Below, piece after piece: positions 7,608-15,376 of a stretch of DNA of 35,260 nt. The DNA comes from Bacillota bacterium. GTDB taxonomy: Bacteria; Bacillota; Clostridia; Oscillospirales; Oscillospiraceae. The notes under the pieces were generated by a model, which had not been told where the DNA came from, made no database searches, and saw only the letters and a list, made by a program, of their open reading frames with translations. Every line of letters starts with the position of its first letter. Position 1 is the stretch's first letter. Location: positions 1-35,260 of the forward strand of contig JAQYBZ010000033.1 of NCBI GenBank assembly GCA_029003235.1. The letters run 5' to 3'. The position numbers were made by a program, and so were the translations under genes.

Positions 7608-8640
7608 AAGATGTATCATAAACACCGCCATTTTTCTGGTGCTGGTGCTGGTGCTGTGCCTGTTTGTACCTGTGTTTTACTTTGAAGGGGGCATTGCCGC
7701 CAACGCGGGGAAGAATTTTGACGTCAAAGAGCGCCAGAGCTATGCCGGAAGCGTGGACACGATCTTCAGCGGCGCGTCCCATGGCCTTTGCGGTTTCCGC
7801 CCGTCGGTCTATGACGAAGCCATGGACACCAGCTCCTATAATCTCTCCGGAAGCCTGCTGACCATGCAGGGGCGTTACACGCTGATACAGCAGGAGCTTT
7901 CCAGGAACCCGGTGGAAACGGTAATTCTGGAGGTCTCCTATAACGCCCTGTCCCGCACGGATACCACCCATTTTGAGGGCGACTACTATATGATCGGCCG
8001 CATTGACCGGCTGAGCGACCGCTTGAAATGGATCGGCAGCAGCTTTTCCTATGACGAATACTTTGACCTCTATGCCACGGCGCTGAAGGATGGCCGACCC
8101 TATCTGATTCACCGGATGAAAGGCCTGCTTGTGGGCGCCGGGGAGCAGGAGGACTGGAATCCGGACAGGGGCTTTCTGCCCTCAGACCCGAAAGACCTGA
8201 CGCTGAGTCAGGAAGCATACCGGCAGGAATATCATACCGTGCCCATGTCCACGGAGATCAACCAGGAAAATCTGGAGTATCTCAACAGGATTCTGAAGCT
8301 GTGCCAACAGAAGGGGGCGCGGGTGATCCTTGTGACCCTGCCTCTGTCCCAGCTTGCCCTCAACCGCTATGATAATCTGGAGACCGTGCGCCTGCAGTAC
8401 GCCCAATTGGCGCAGGAAAACGGCTGCCTGTTCTGGGACTTCAACTTGTATAAGGAACGGACGGCGCTGTTGAGCGATACCGACTGTTTTCGGGACATCA
8501 ACCATATGTCCACCAAGGGCGCGGGGGCGTTTACCCGGCTTCTTGCCGATACTCTGTCGGCCTATGACGGGGGACAGGACGTGAGCGGCTGGTTTTACGG
8601 CTCCTATGACGAGCTGCCCCGGGTAGGCGCGGACGGCTGA
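7594..8640 (+). CDS. Membrane-anchored SGNH-like protein, DltD-type partner of the MBOAT
   Basis: The 348-residue protein has one N-terminal membrane segment (about residues 9-28) and an extracytoplasmic domain. A GASHG motif about residue 60 stands where SGNH/DltD proteins carry the nucleophile (GSS/GDS), and a C-terminal DINHMSTKGA (about 300) supplies the Asp-x-x-His pair. This order of parts matches DltD and AlgJ/AlgX-type factors that finish transfer of acyl groups to the polymer. GGAGGG stands 7 bases before the ATG. It is the last gene of the operon; no clear terminator follows before the aro promoter. Overall similarity to true DltD is low by eye, so the acceptor is unknown. Confidence 0.7.
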   Translation: MHNFRRCIINTAIFLVLVLVLCLFVPVFYFEGGIAANAGKNFDVKERQSYAGSVDTIFSGASHGLCGFRPSVYDEAMDTSSYNLSGSLLTMQGRYTLIQQELSRNPVETVILEVSYNALSRTDTTHFEGDYYMIGRIDRLSDRLKWIGSSFSYDEYFDLYATALKDGRPYLIHRMKGLLVGAGEQEDWNPDRGFLPSDPKDLTLSQEAYRQEYHTVPMSTEINQENLEYLNRILKLCQQKGARVILVTLPLSQLALNRYDNLETVRLQYAQLAQENGCLFWDFNLYKERTALLSDTDCFRDINHMSTKGAGAFTRLLADTLSAYDGGQDVSGWFYGSYDELPRVGADG

Positions 8641-8694
8641 AACCCTTAGCCCGGCGAAAAAGCAGTCCTTTCGTCAAAAAATCGCCCCGGCCGC

Positions 8695-8723
8695 TTGACA
8701 AACGTTTTTTCCGGTGCTATGAT
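8695..8723 (+). promoter_or_regulatory. SigA promoter of the aromatic amino acid operon
   Basis: TTGACA (8695-8700), 17 bases, TATGAT (8718-8723). Transcription would begin near 8730, a few bases before the ribosome binding site of the leader peptide. Confidence 0.88.
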
Positions 8724-8751
8724 GAGAAAAATTGACAAAGGAGAACACAAA

Positions 8752-8811
8752 ATGTCCATGGTTCTGTCTTTTGCATACGATTACTACTTTTACTTTTATC
8801 ACAAAAAGTAA
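8752..8811 (+). CDS. Phe/Tyr-rich leader peptide of the aro operon
   Basis: A 19-codon ORF absent from the track encodes MSMVLSFAYDYYFYFYHKK. Eight of 19 residues are aromatic (5 Tyr, 3 Phe) and there is no Trp. AAAGGAG (8737-8743) stands 8 bases before the ATG. It is placed between a consensus promoter and a terminator, upstream of a Phe/Tyr biosynthetic operon, so it most likely senses charged tRNA-Tyr and tRNA-Phe. The product itself is not expected to have a function. Confidence 0.88.
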   Translation: MSMVLSFAYDYYFYFYHKK

Positions 8812-8863
8812 AAGCGTTTTTGCTGCAAAAAGACATGACCGACGACCCGGATATGTGTGTTAT

Positions 8864-8900
8864 GAGCTGCGCAGTAAAAACTGCGCGGCTCTTCTTTTTT
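8864..8900 (+). terminator. Rho-independent terminator in the aro leader
   Basis: A 12-bp stem with one G-U, GAGCTGCGCAGT-aaaa-ACTGCGCGGCTC, is followed by TTCTTTTTT. It lies about 100 bases before aroF and is the conditional stop of the attenuator. Confidence 0.92.
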
Positions 8901-8997
8901 AAGGATTACCGCAGCGACCCTTTGCCCGGTGCAAGCCGCGGCGCGTGGAACGGCAAAAGAAAGAAATCAAATGCTTCAGAAAGCGGAGGAATTGACC

Positions 8998-10005
8998 ATG
9001 ATCGCAGTATTAAAGCCCAGTGCAACCCAGCAGCAGATGGAGCACATCTGCCAGTGGATCCGCGCCCAAGGCGTGGAGGTTCACGTCTCCAAAGGACAGT
9101 ATCAGACAATTTTGGGACTCATCGGCGACACGTCGCGTATTGACATGGAGCTGCTGGAGAGTCTGGAGATCGTGGAGTCCGTCAAACGGATCTCCGAGCC
9201 TTTCAAGAGCGCCAACCGCAAGTTCCACCCCGACGACACGGTGGTGGAGATCACCCCGGACATCAAGCTGGGCGGCGGCCATTTCCAGATCATTGCAGGC
9301 CCCTGCAGCGTGGAGAGCCACGATCAGATCATCGGCATCGCTAAGAGCGTCAGTGCCTCCGGCGCGACCATGCTCCGCGGCGGCGCTTTCAAGCCCAGAA
9401 CCTCCCCCTATGATTTTCAGGGATTGAAAGCCGAGGGGCTGGAGCTGCTGCTGGAAGCAAAAAAAATCACGGGTATGCCCATCGTGACGGAGATCATGTC
9501 CGTAGAGGATCTGCCCCTGTTTGAAAACGTGGACGTTTTGCAGGTGGGCGCGCGGAATATGCAGAATTTTGACCTGCTCAAGCATCTGGGAGAGACCCGC
9601 AAGCCCATTCTGCTCAAGCGCGGACTGGCCAACACCCTGAAAGAGCTGCTCATGAGCGCTGAGTACATTATGGCCGGGGGCAACGAGAACGTGATTCTGT
9701 GCGAGCGGGGCATCCGCACCTTTGAGACCTACACCCGCAATACCCTGGATCTGTCCGCTGTTCCCATGCTGCGGGAGCTGACCCATCTGCCTATCGTCGT
9801 CGATCCCAGCCATGCCACAGGGACGGCGCGGCTGGTGGAGCCCATGGCACTGGCAGCGGCGGCAGCCGGCGCCGACGGCATTATGGTGGAGGTGCACAAC
9901 GACCCCATCCACGCCCTCTGCGACGGCGCCCAGTCCCTGACTCCGGCGCAGTTTGACAGCCTGGCGCAGAAGATTTTCAAGGTACGGAGGGCGGTGACGG
10001 AATGA
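8998..10005 (+). CDS. aroF: 3-deoxy-7-phosphoheptulonate (DAHP) synthase
   Basis: This enzyme condenses PEP with erythrose-4-phosphate, the first step of the shikimate pathway. The 335-residue product has a ferredoxin-like/ACT-like N-terminal domain (about residues 1-70) and a KDO8P-synthase-type TIM barrel, as in the AroG/AroF type of Thermotoga and Bacillus relatives. Visible motifs include AGPCSVES, LRGGAFKPRTSPYDFQG, LLKRG, NENVILCERGIRTFE and VDPSHATG. The ATG at 8998 is chosen over upstream starts because GCGGAGGA precedes it by 7 bases. It is the first enzyme gene after the attenuator and overlaps tyrA by ATGA. The N-terminal domain may bind Tyr or Phe for feedback inhibition, by family analogy. 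Confidence 0.95.
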   Translation: MIAVLKPSATQQQMEHICQWIRAQGVEVHVSKGQYQTILGLIGDTSRIDMELLESLEIVESVKRISEPFKSANRKFHPDDTVVEITPDIKLGGGHFQIIAGPCSVESHDQIIGIAKSVSASGATMLRGGAFKPRTSPYDFQGLKAEGLELLLEAKKITGMPIVTEIMSVEDLPLFENVDVLQVGARNMQNFDLLKHLGETRKPILLKRGLANTLKELLMSAEYIMAGGNENVILCERGIRTFETYTRNTLDLSAVPMLRELTHLPIVVDPSHATGTARLVEPMALAAAAAGADGIMVEVHNDPIHALCDGAQSLTPAQFDSLAQKIFKVRRAVTE

Positions 10006-10832
10006 CAGTAGGAATCGTAGGACTGGGACTGATCGGCGGCTCTCTGGCCAAGGCCTACACGGAAGCCGGGCACCGGGTGCTGGGCGAAGACCGGGACGAG
10101 AAAATTCTGGGCTTTGCCATGCTCTCCGGGGCGGTGGAGGCGGCGCTGACGCCGCAGAATCTGGAACAGTGCCAGTTGATCCTCATTGCTCTTTACCCCA
10201 GGGCGGCCATTGAATGGCTGGAGCAGCACAAAGACCGCATCGCCAAACAGACGCTGGTCATGGACTGCTGCGGTACCAAGCGGCAGGTCTGCGCGGCCTG
10301 CTTCCCCATGGCGGAGGCGTCCGGCTTTACCTTTGTGGGCGGCCACCCCATGGCGGGCAAGCACCAGTCCGGCTTCAAGTACAGCCGGGCAAGCCTGTTC
10401 CGGGATGCATCCATGGTTATTGTGCCGCCGGCGGACGATATTGATCTGCTGGATCGGGTCAAGCAGGCCCTTGCCCCTCTGGGACTGGGACGGCTCACCG
10501 TGACCACGGCGGAGATTCACGACCGCATGATCGCCTTTACCTCCCAGATGGCTCATGTGGTGTCCAACGCCTTTATCAAAAGTCCCACGGCCAAAGCCCA
10601 TAAGGGCTTTTCCGCAGGCAGCTATAAGGATTTCACCCGTGTGGCGCAGCTCAACGCCGAAATGTGGACGGAGCTGTTTCTGGAGAACCGGGACAATCTG
10701 ACCCGGGAGCTGGATACGCTCATCGACGCCCTTTCGGCCTACCGCGGCGCTCTGCAGGCCAACGACGCGTCGGCACTGCAGGCGCTGCTGGAAGAGGGCA
10801 GCCAATGTAAGCTGGAGGTGGACGGCAGATGA
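10002..10832 (+). CDS. tyrA: Prephenate dehydrogenase
   Basis: TyrA oxidatively decarboxylates prephenate to 4-hydroxyphenylpyruvate, the Tyr precursor. The 276-residue protein opens with the nucleotide-binding GIVGLGLIGGSLAKAY, then has GGHPMAGKHQSGF and the helical TSQMAHVVSNAF block with catalytic-region residues. It lacks the C-terminal ACT domain found in Bacillus TyrA, so feedback control by Tyr on this enzyme is doubtful; control may rest on the leader attenuator and on DAHP synthase. It overlaps aroF and aroB by ATGA at each end. Confidence 0.93.
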   Translation: MTVGIVGLGLIGGSLAKAYTEAGHRVLGEDRDEKILGFAMLSGAVEAALTPQNLEQCQLILIALYPRAAIEWLEQHKDRIAKQTLVMDCCGTKRQVCAACFPMAEASGFTFVGGHPMAGKHQSGFKYSRASLFRDASMVIVPPADDIDLLDRVKQALAPLGLGRLTVTTAEIHDRMIAFTSQMAHVVSNAFIKSPTAKAHKGFSAGSYKDFTRVAQLNAEMWTELFLENRDNLTRELDTLIDALSAYRGALQANDASALQALLEEGSQCKLEVDGR

Positions 10833-11881
10833 AAACCATCCATGTCAACGCCTCCCGGCAGTACGATGTGTGCATCCGGCGGGGCAGCCTTGCCCGGTGC
10901 GGCGGGGACATCCGCGCCGTTAACGGCGGCACGGCCGCCGCGCTGGTTACGGATCGCACGGTGGACGGTCTCTACGGGCAGACCGTGGAGCAATCCCTTC
11001 AGGCGGCCGGATACCGGACGGTGAAATTTATCATCGAGCCGGGAGAGCAGTCGAAGAACGGTGAAAATTTTCTTAAATTACTCAATTTTCTGGCGGAAAA
11101 CCAACTGACCCGCAGCGACCTTGTGGTGGCGCTGGGGGGCGGCGTAGTGGGTGATCTGGCGGGCTTTGCCGCCGCCAGCTATCTGCGGGGGGTGGCGCTG
11201 GTACAGCTCCCCACCACCCTGCTTGCCATGGTGGATTCTTCCGTGGGAGGCAAGACGGCCATTGATCTGCCCGCCGGCAAAAATCTGGCCGGCGCCTTTT
11301 ACCAGCCGTCGCTGGTGCTTTGCGACCCGGACGCGCTGGATTCTCTGCCGGAGGAGATCTTCTCCGACGGCTGCGCCGAGGTCATCAAATACGGCATGAT
11401 CGCCGACGGCGACCTGCTCACCGCCCTGAAAACGCCCCTGCGCCGGCAGGCGGAAGCGGTCATTGCCCGCTGCGTGGAGATCAAGCGCGACGTGGTGGCG
11501 CAGGACGAGTTTGACACGGGAATGCGGCAGCTTCTGAATTTTGGCCATACCATCGGCCACGGGGTAGAGCTGTGCAGTGGCTACACCATATCCCACGGGA
11601 AAGCGGTGGCCATGGGCATGGCTGCCGTGACCGTTGCCGCCGAGCGCAGCGAGCTGTGCCCAGACGGCCTGTACTGGGAGCTGCACGACCTGCTGGTGCA
11701 GTACGGCCTGCCCACCCAACTGCCCTACGGGGCACAGCAGCTTCTGCAGGCGGCCTACCGTGACAAAAAACGCAGCGGCGATGAGATCCATCTGGTTGTC
11801 CCTGCCCTGCGGGGGCGCTGCGTGATCCGGAATCTGACCATGGAGGAGTTCGCGGTGCTGCTGCAGCTCTGCGACAGATAA
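10829..11881 (+). CDS. aroB: 3-dehydroquinate synthase
   Basis: AroB cyclises DAHP to 3-dehydroquinate with NAD and a divalent metal. The 350-residue protein shows VVALGGGVVGDLAGFAA, LPTTLLAMVDSSVGGKTAID, GCAEVIKYGMI (metal-ligand Glu), and LNFGHTIGHGVE plus SHGKAVAMGM (His ligands). The length is usual. It starts within tyrA's stop (ATGA) and ends one base before aroA. Confidence 0.95.
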   Translation: MKTIHVNASRQYDVCIRRGSLARCGGDIRAVNGGTAAALVTDRTVDGLYGQTVEQSLQAAGYRTVKFIIEPGEQSKNGENFLKLLNFLAENQLTRSDLVVALGGGVVGDLAGFAAASYLRGVALVQLPTTLLAMVDSSVGGKTAIDLPAGKNLAGAFYQPSLVLCDPDALDSLPEEIFSDGCAEVIKYGMIADGDLLTALKTPLRRQAEAVIARCVEIKRDVVAQDEFDTGMRQLLNFGHTIGHGVELCSGYTISHGKAVAMGMAAVTVAAERSELCPDGLYWELHDLLVQYGLPTQLPYGAQQLLQAAYRDKKRSGDEIHLVVPALRGRCVIRNLTMEEFAVLLQLCDR

Positions 11882-11882
11882 T

Positions 11883-13142
11883 ATGAGAGCGATCATTGGC
11901 AATACGCCCCTGCACGGGCAGGTGGAGGCCATTTCCTCCAAGTCCTGGCTCCATCGGGCGCTGATCTGCGCGGCCATGGGGGAGCAGCCTACCCGCCTGC
12001 GCTGGCGAAGCTGCGGCGAGGACGTGGCGGCCACCATTCGGTGCCTGGAGGCGCTGGGGGCGCGGCTTACGCCCCAAACAGACGGCCTGTCCGTCTGCGG
12101 GGGGAAGACCGTTTCCCCGGCGGTGCTGGACTGCGGCGAAAGCGGCAGCACCTTGCGCTTTCTGCTGCCTTTGGCAGGGGCTTTGGGTGTGCAGGCGGCG
12201 TTTTACGCCTCCGGGCGGCTGCCCCAGCGTCCTTTGAGTCCCCTGTATGAGCAGCTCGGGAGCCACGGCTATGCCCTGTCAGAGCAGGGCGTCGTGCCCC
12301 TGCGGGGAGAGGGACGGCTCAGGGGAGGGGTCTATCGTCTGCCGGGCAACGTGTCGTCCCAGTATGTGTCGGGGCTTTTGATGGCGCTGCCCCTGCTGGT
12401 TGACGATAGCGAAATTATGTTAACTTCTAAATTGGAATCCCGCCCCTATGTAGATCTGACACTGGATCTTCTGCGGCGTTTCGGCGTGGAGATCCGGGAA
12501 ACGGGCGACGGCTTCTTCGTGCCCGGCGGTCAGCGCCCCCGGACGCCGGGGGAGCTGACGGCGGAGGGAGACTGGTCCAATGCGGCATTCTGGCTTTGCG
12601 CCGGGGCTTTGTCTGCCGGGGGCGTCACGGTCAGCGGTCTGGATCCGGCGTCCCGTCAGGGCGACCGGGCGGTGTGCGATATTCTGTCCCGCTTCGGGGC
12701 GGTGCTCACCGTGGACGGCTGCCGGATAAGCGTCCGCCGGGGCAATCTGCGGGGCATCGACGTGGACTGCGCCCAGATTCCCGATCTGCTGCCGGTGCTG
12801 GCGGCGGTGGCGGCCGGGGCGGAGGGAACCACCCGGTTTTATCACGCCCAGCGCCTGCGCTTAACGGAACGCGACCGCCTGAAAACCGTGGTGCAGACCT
12901 TGTCGGCGCTGGGAGCGCGGGTGCAGGAGCAGCCCGACGGCCTGACGGTGGAGGGATGCTCCTGTCTGGAGGGCGGCTGCGTTTCGGGACATAACGACCA
13001 CCGCATCGTCATGATGGCGGCAGTGGCGGCGGCGCTTTGCAAGCGGCCGGTATGTATCGAGCAGGCGCAGGCGGTGGACAAGTCCTATCCCGACTTTTTC
13101 CGGGATGCCGCCCTGCTTTCGGCCAATGTGGAGCTGCAATAG
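11883..13142 (+). CDS. aroA: 3-phosphoshikimate 1-carboxyvinyltransferase (EPSP synthase)
   Basis: AroA joins PEP to shikimate-3-phosphate. The 419-residue protein has SKSWLHRALICAA (substrate-binding Lys/Arg), DCGESGSTLRFLLPLAG (PEP-binding region), LPGNVSSQYVSGLLMALPLL, the GDWSNAAFWLCAGAL block, NDHRIVMMAAVAA and a C-terminal VDKSYPDFF. The PEP-binding segment has G-E-S-G-S-T where the plant and E. coli type have G-N-A-G-T, as in short class EPSP synthases of clostridia. There is hardly any Shine-Dalgarno; the ATG is one base after the aroB stop, so translation is probably coupled. Confidence 0.94.
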   Translation: MRAIIGNTPLHGQVEAISSKSWLHRALICAAMGEQPTRLRWRSCGEDVAATIRCLEALGARLTPQTDGLSVCGGKTVSPAVLDCGESGSTLRFLLPLAGALGVQAAFYASGRLPQRPLSPLYEQLGSHGYALSEQGVVPLRGEGRLRGGVYRLPGNVSSQYVSGLLMALPLLVDDSEIMLTSKLESRPYVDLTLDLLRRFGVEIRETGDGFFVPGGQRPRTPGELTAEGDWSNAAFWLCAGALSAGGVTVSGLDPASRQGDRAVCDILSRFGAVLTVDGCRISVRRGNLRGIDVDCAQIPDLLPVLAAVAAGAEGTTRFYHAQRLRLTERDRLKTVVQTLSALGARVQEQPDGLTVEGCSCLEGGCVSGHNDHRIVMMAAVAAALCKRPVCIEQAQAVDKSYPDFFRDAALLSANVELQ

Positions 13143-13151
13143 GAGGCGCTT

Positions 13152-14225
13152 ATGGCAAACAGCTACGGTACCCATCTTCGATTGAAAATTTACGGCGAGT
13201 CCCACGCTCCGGCCATCGGCATGACGCTGGAAAATTTCCCGGCGGGCTTTGCAGTGGACATGGACGCTCTGGCTGCATTTTTAGCCCGGCGGGCGCCGGG
13301 CAACGCCCCCTGGGCGACACCCCGCAAGGAGGCGGACGCGCCCCGTTTTCTCTCCGGCCTGACCGGGGGCGTAACGGACGGCGGCTGCCTGCGGGCGGAG
13401 ATCTATAACACCAACGTGCGGCCCGGCGACTATGAGACCTCCATTCCCAGGCCGGGGCACGCCGACTACCCGGCCTATGTAAAATACGGGCATATCGCCA
13501 GCGGCGGCGGCCGCTTCTCCGGCAGAATGACCGCGCCTTTGTGCATTGCAGGAGGCATCTGCCTGCAATATCTGCGCAGCCGGGGCATCGCCGTGGGCGC
13601 CCATGCCCTGGCCATCGGCGGCGTCTGCGACGAGGTGTTCGACCCCATGGCGCCCAGGCTTTCCGCCCTTGAGGGAAAGGCTTTCCCCGTGCTGGATGAC
13701 GCCGCAGGGGAGAAAATGCAGCAAGCCATTGCGGCTGCCCGGGCGGAGGGCGACTCCGTGGGCGGTATCATCGAGTGCGCCGTCACCGGCCTGCCTGTGG
13801 GGCTGGGGGAGCATATGTTCGACGGCATGGAAAACCGGATCGCCGCCATTGTCTTCGCCATTCCGGCGGTGAAAGGCGTGGACTTCGGCGCGGGGTTTTC
13901 CAGCGCTTATCTGCGCGGCTCGGAAAACAACGATCCCTATGCCTTTGATGGCGGCGCGGTGCGGCTCCTGCGCAACCGCAGCGGCGGTGTGCTGGGCGGG
14001 ATGACCACGGGTATGCCCCTGATCTTTCAGGCGGCGGTAAAGCCCACCCCGTCCATTGCCAAAGCCCAGCAAAGCGTCGATCTGAAGACCGGCCAAAGCG
14101 TTGAATTGAAGATTCGCGGCAGACATGACCCGTGCATTGTGCCCCGCGCAGTCCCCGTGGTGGAGGCTGCCGCCGCCCTTGCCGTGTGCGACGCGCTGCT
14201 GCAGGAGGAGGAAGAGAAAGAATGA
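13152..14225 (+). CDS. aroC: Chorismate synthase
   Basis: AroC converts EPSP to chorismate with reduced FMN. The 357-residue protein contains GESHAPAIGMTLENFPAG near the N-terminus, RPGHADYPAYVKYG, ASGGGRFSGRMTA (the signature with active-site His/Arg neighbourhood), SVGGIIECAVTGLPVGLGE and RHDPCIVPRAVPVVEA. The usual GRSSARET-type segment reads GRFSGRMT, a form common in gut anaerobes. AGGAGG precedes the ATG. Its last four bases overlap pheA (ATGA). Confidence 0.94.
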   Translation: MANSYGTHLRLKIYGESHAPAIGMTLENFPAGFAVDMDALAAFLARRAPGNAPWATPRKEADAPRFLSGLTGGVTDGGCLRAEIYNTNVRPGDYETSIPRPGHADYPAYVKYGHIASGGGRFSGRMTAPLCIAGGICLQYLRSRGIAVGAHALAIGGVCDEVFDPMAPRLSALEGKAFPVLDDAAGEKMQQAIAAARAEGDSVGGIIECAVTGLPVGLGEHMFDGMENRIAAIVFAIPAVKGVDFGAGFSSAYLRGSENNDPYAFDGGAVRLLRNRSGGVLGGMTTGMPLIFQAAVKPTPSIAKAQQSVDLKTGQSVELKIRGRHDPCIVPRAVPVVEAAAALAVCDALLQEEEEKE

Positions 14226-15364
14226 ATCTGGAAGAACTGCGAAAACAAATGGACAGCGCCGACGCGGAGCTGCTGAAGCAATTTGAGCGGCGCATGGACG
14301 TGGCGGCGCAGATCGCCGAATACAAGCGGGACAACGGCCTGCCTGTACTGGACGCCGGGAGGGAGCGCCAGAAGTTGGCGGAATTGACCGGTATGGCGCA
14401 GGAGGACAAAAAGCAGTATGTGAGCGTGCTGTATGCGCTGCTGTTTGAGCTGAGCCGTTCGGCACAGCAGCGGCTGCTGAATCATGGCACCGCCCTCACG
14501 GCGCAGATCGCCGCCGCCATTGAAAACACCCCCAAGCTGTTTCCCACCTATCCCGCCGTGGCCTGTCAGGGGGTGGAGGGCGCCTATTCCCAGCAGGCCT
14601 GCGACAAGCTGTTCCGCACCCCGTCCATCCTCTATTTCCACAATTTCCAGGGAGTTTTTGCCGCCATTGACAGCGGCATGTGCCAATACGGCGTCCTGCC
14701 CGTGGAAAACAGCACGGCAGGCTCTGTCAATGAGATCTATGATCTGATGATGGAGTACCGCTTCCATATTGTACGCAGCACCCGCCTGAAGGTGGATCAC
14801 AATTTACTGGCCAAGGCCGGCGTCAAGGTGGAAAACATCCGCCGCATCTATTCCCATGCCCAGGCCATCAGCCAGTGCGCCGGATTCCTCAAGGGCTTGA
14901 AAAATGTAGAGATTATCCCCTGTGAGAACACGGCTGCCGCCGCCAAAATGGTGGCGGAGTCCGACCGCACGGATATTGCGGCGCTGTCCTCCCGGAACTG
15001 CTGCGGCCTGTACGGGCTGGAGTGCATTGCCGAGTCCGTGCAGGACAAGGGCAACAATTACACCCGCTTTATCTGTATCGCCAAGGATCTGCAGATCTAT
15101 CCCGGTGCGGACAAGACCAGTATCATGATGGAGATCCCCAACAAGCCCGGCGCGCTGTATCAGGTGCTTTCCCGGTTCTATGCGCTGGACATCAACCTGA
15201 CCAAGCTGGAGAGCCGCCCCATTCCCGACCGGGATTTCGAGTTTATGTTCTACTTTGATCTGGAAACGCCGGTCTATTCCCCACAGCTATTGCAGCTTCT
15301 GTCCGAGCTGGAGCAGGCCGGCACCAGATTCCGTTATCTGGGCAGCTACAGCGAGATCGTTTAG
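14222..15364 (+). CDS. pheA: Bifunctional chorismate mutase / prephenate dehydratase (P-protein)
   Basis: The protein makes prephenate and then phenylpyruvate, the Phe precursor. From the ATG at 14222 (inside the aroC stop) it has 380 residues: a chorismate mutase domain (about 1-85, NLEELRKQMDSADAELLKQF), a prephenate dehydratase domain (about 115-290) with GVEGAYSQQA, LPVENSTAGSVNEIYDLM and NNYTRF (the catalytic TRF), and an ACT domain (about 300-375) with NKPGALYQVLSRF and LESRP, the Phe-binding signature. The track start is 30 codons too far upstream. Phe feedback inhibition is likely from the ESRP motif. The mutase also supplies prephenate to TyrA. Confidence 0.95.
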   Translation: MNLEELRKQMDSADAELLKQFERRMDVAAQIAEYKRDNGLPVLDAGRERQKLAELTGMAQEDKKQYVSVLYALLFELSRSAQQRLLNHGTALTAQIAAAIENTPKLFPTYPAVACQGVEGAYSQQACDKLFRTPSILYFHNFQGVFAAIDSGMCQYGVLPVENSTAGSVNEIYDLMMEYRFHIVRSTRLKVDHNLLAKAGVKVENIRRIYSHAQAISQCAGFLKGLKNVEIIPCENTAAAAKMVAESDRTDIAALSSRNCCGLYGLECIAESVQDKGNNYTRFICIAKDLQIYPGADKTSIMMEIPNKPGALYQVLSRFYALDINLTKLESRPIPDRDFEFMFYFDLETPVYSPQLLQLLSELEQAGTRFRYLGSYSEIV

Positions 15365-15376
15365 GAGGGATGGAGG

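Larger units (their letters stand above)
8730..8900 (+). promoter_or_regulatory. Phe/Tyr leader-peptide transcription attenuator
   Basis: The leader has all parts of ribosome-mediated attenuation. Hairpin 1:2 is the perfect 11-bp repeat CTTTTACTTTT/AAAAGTAAAAG (8787-8797/8804-8814), spanning the Tyr/Phe codons and stop of the leader peptide. The antiterminator would be GTTTTTGCTGC (8816-8826) with GCAGTAAAAAC (8871-8881), 11 bp with one G-U. The terminator uses 8864-8891. The last two share bases and exclude each other. A ribosome stalled at Tyr/Phe codons would open 1:2 and leave 8816-8826 free to antiterminate; one that reaches the stop at 8811 would cover that segment and let the terminator form. 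The logic is inferred; the pairings are seen. This structure fills most of the 357-base gap. Confidence 0.85.

Noticed and set aside
6015-7631. 538-residue minus-strand ORF opposite the MBOAT gene
   Set aside because: It mirrors the MBOAT coding frame, is rich in Gln/His/Pro, and the plus-strand MBOAT motifs are unmistakable.
8730-8997. T-box riboswitch in the aro leader
   Set aside because: I see no T-box core sequence (AGGGUGGNACCGCG-like) between promoter and aroF, and the Tyr/Phe peptide with competing helices explains the terminator better.
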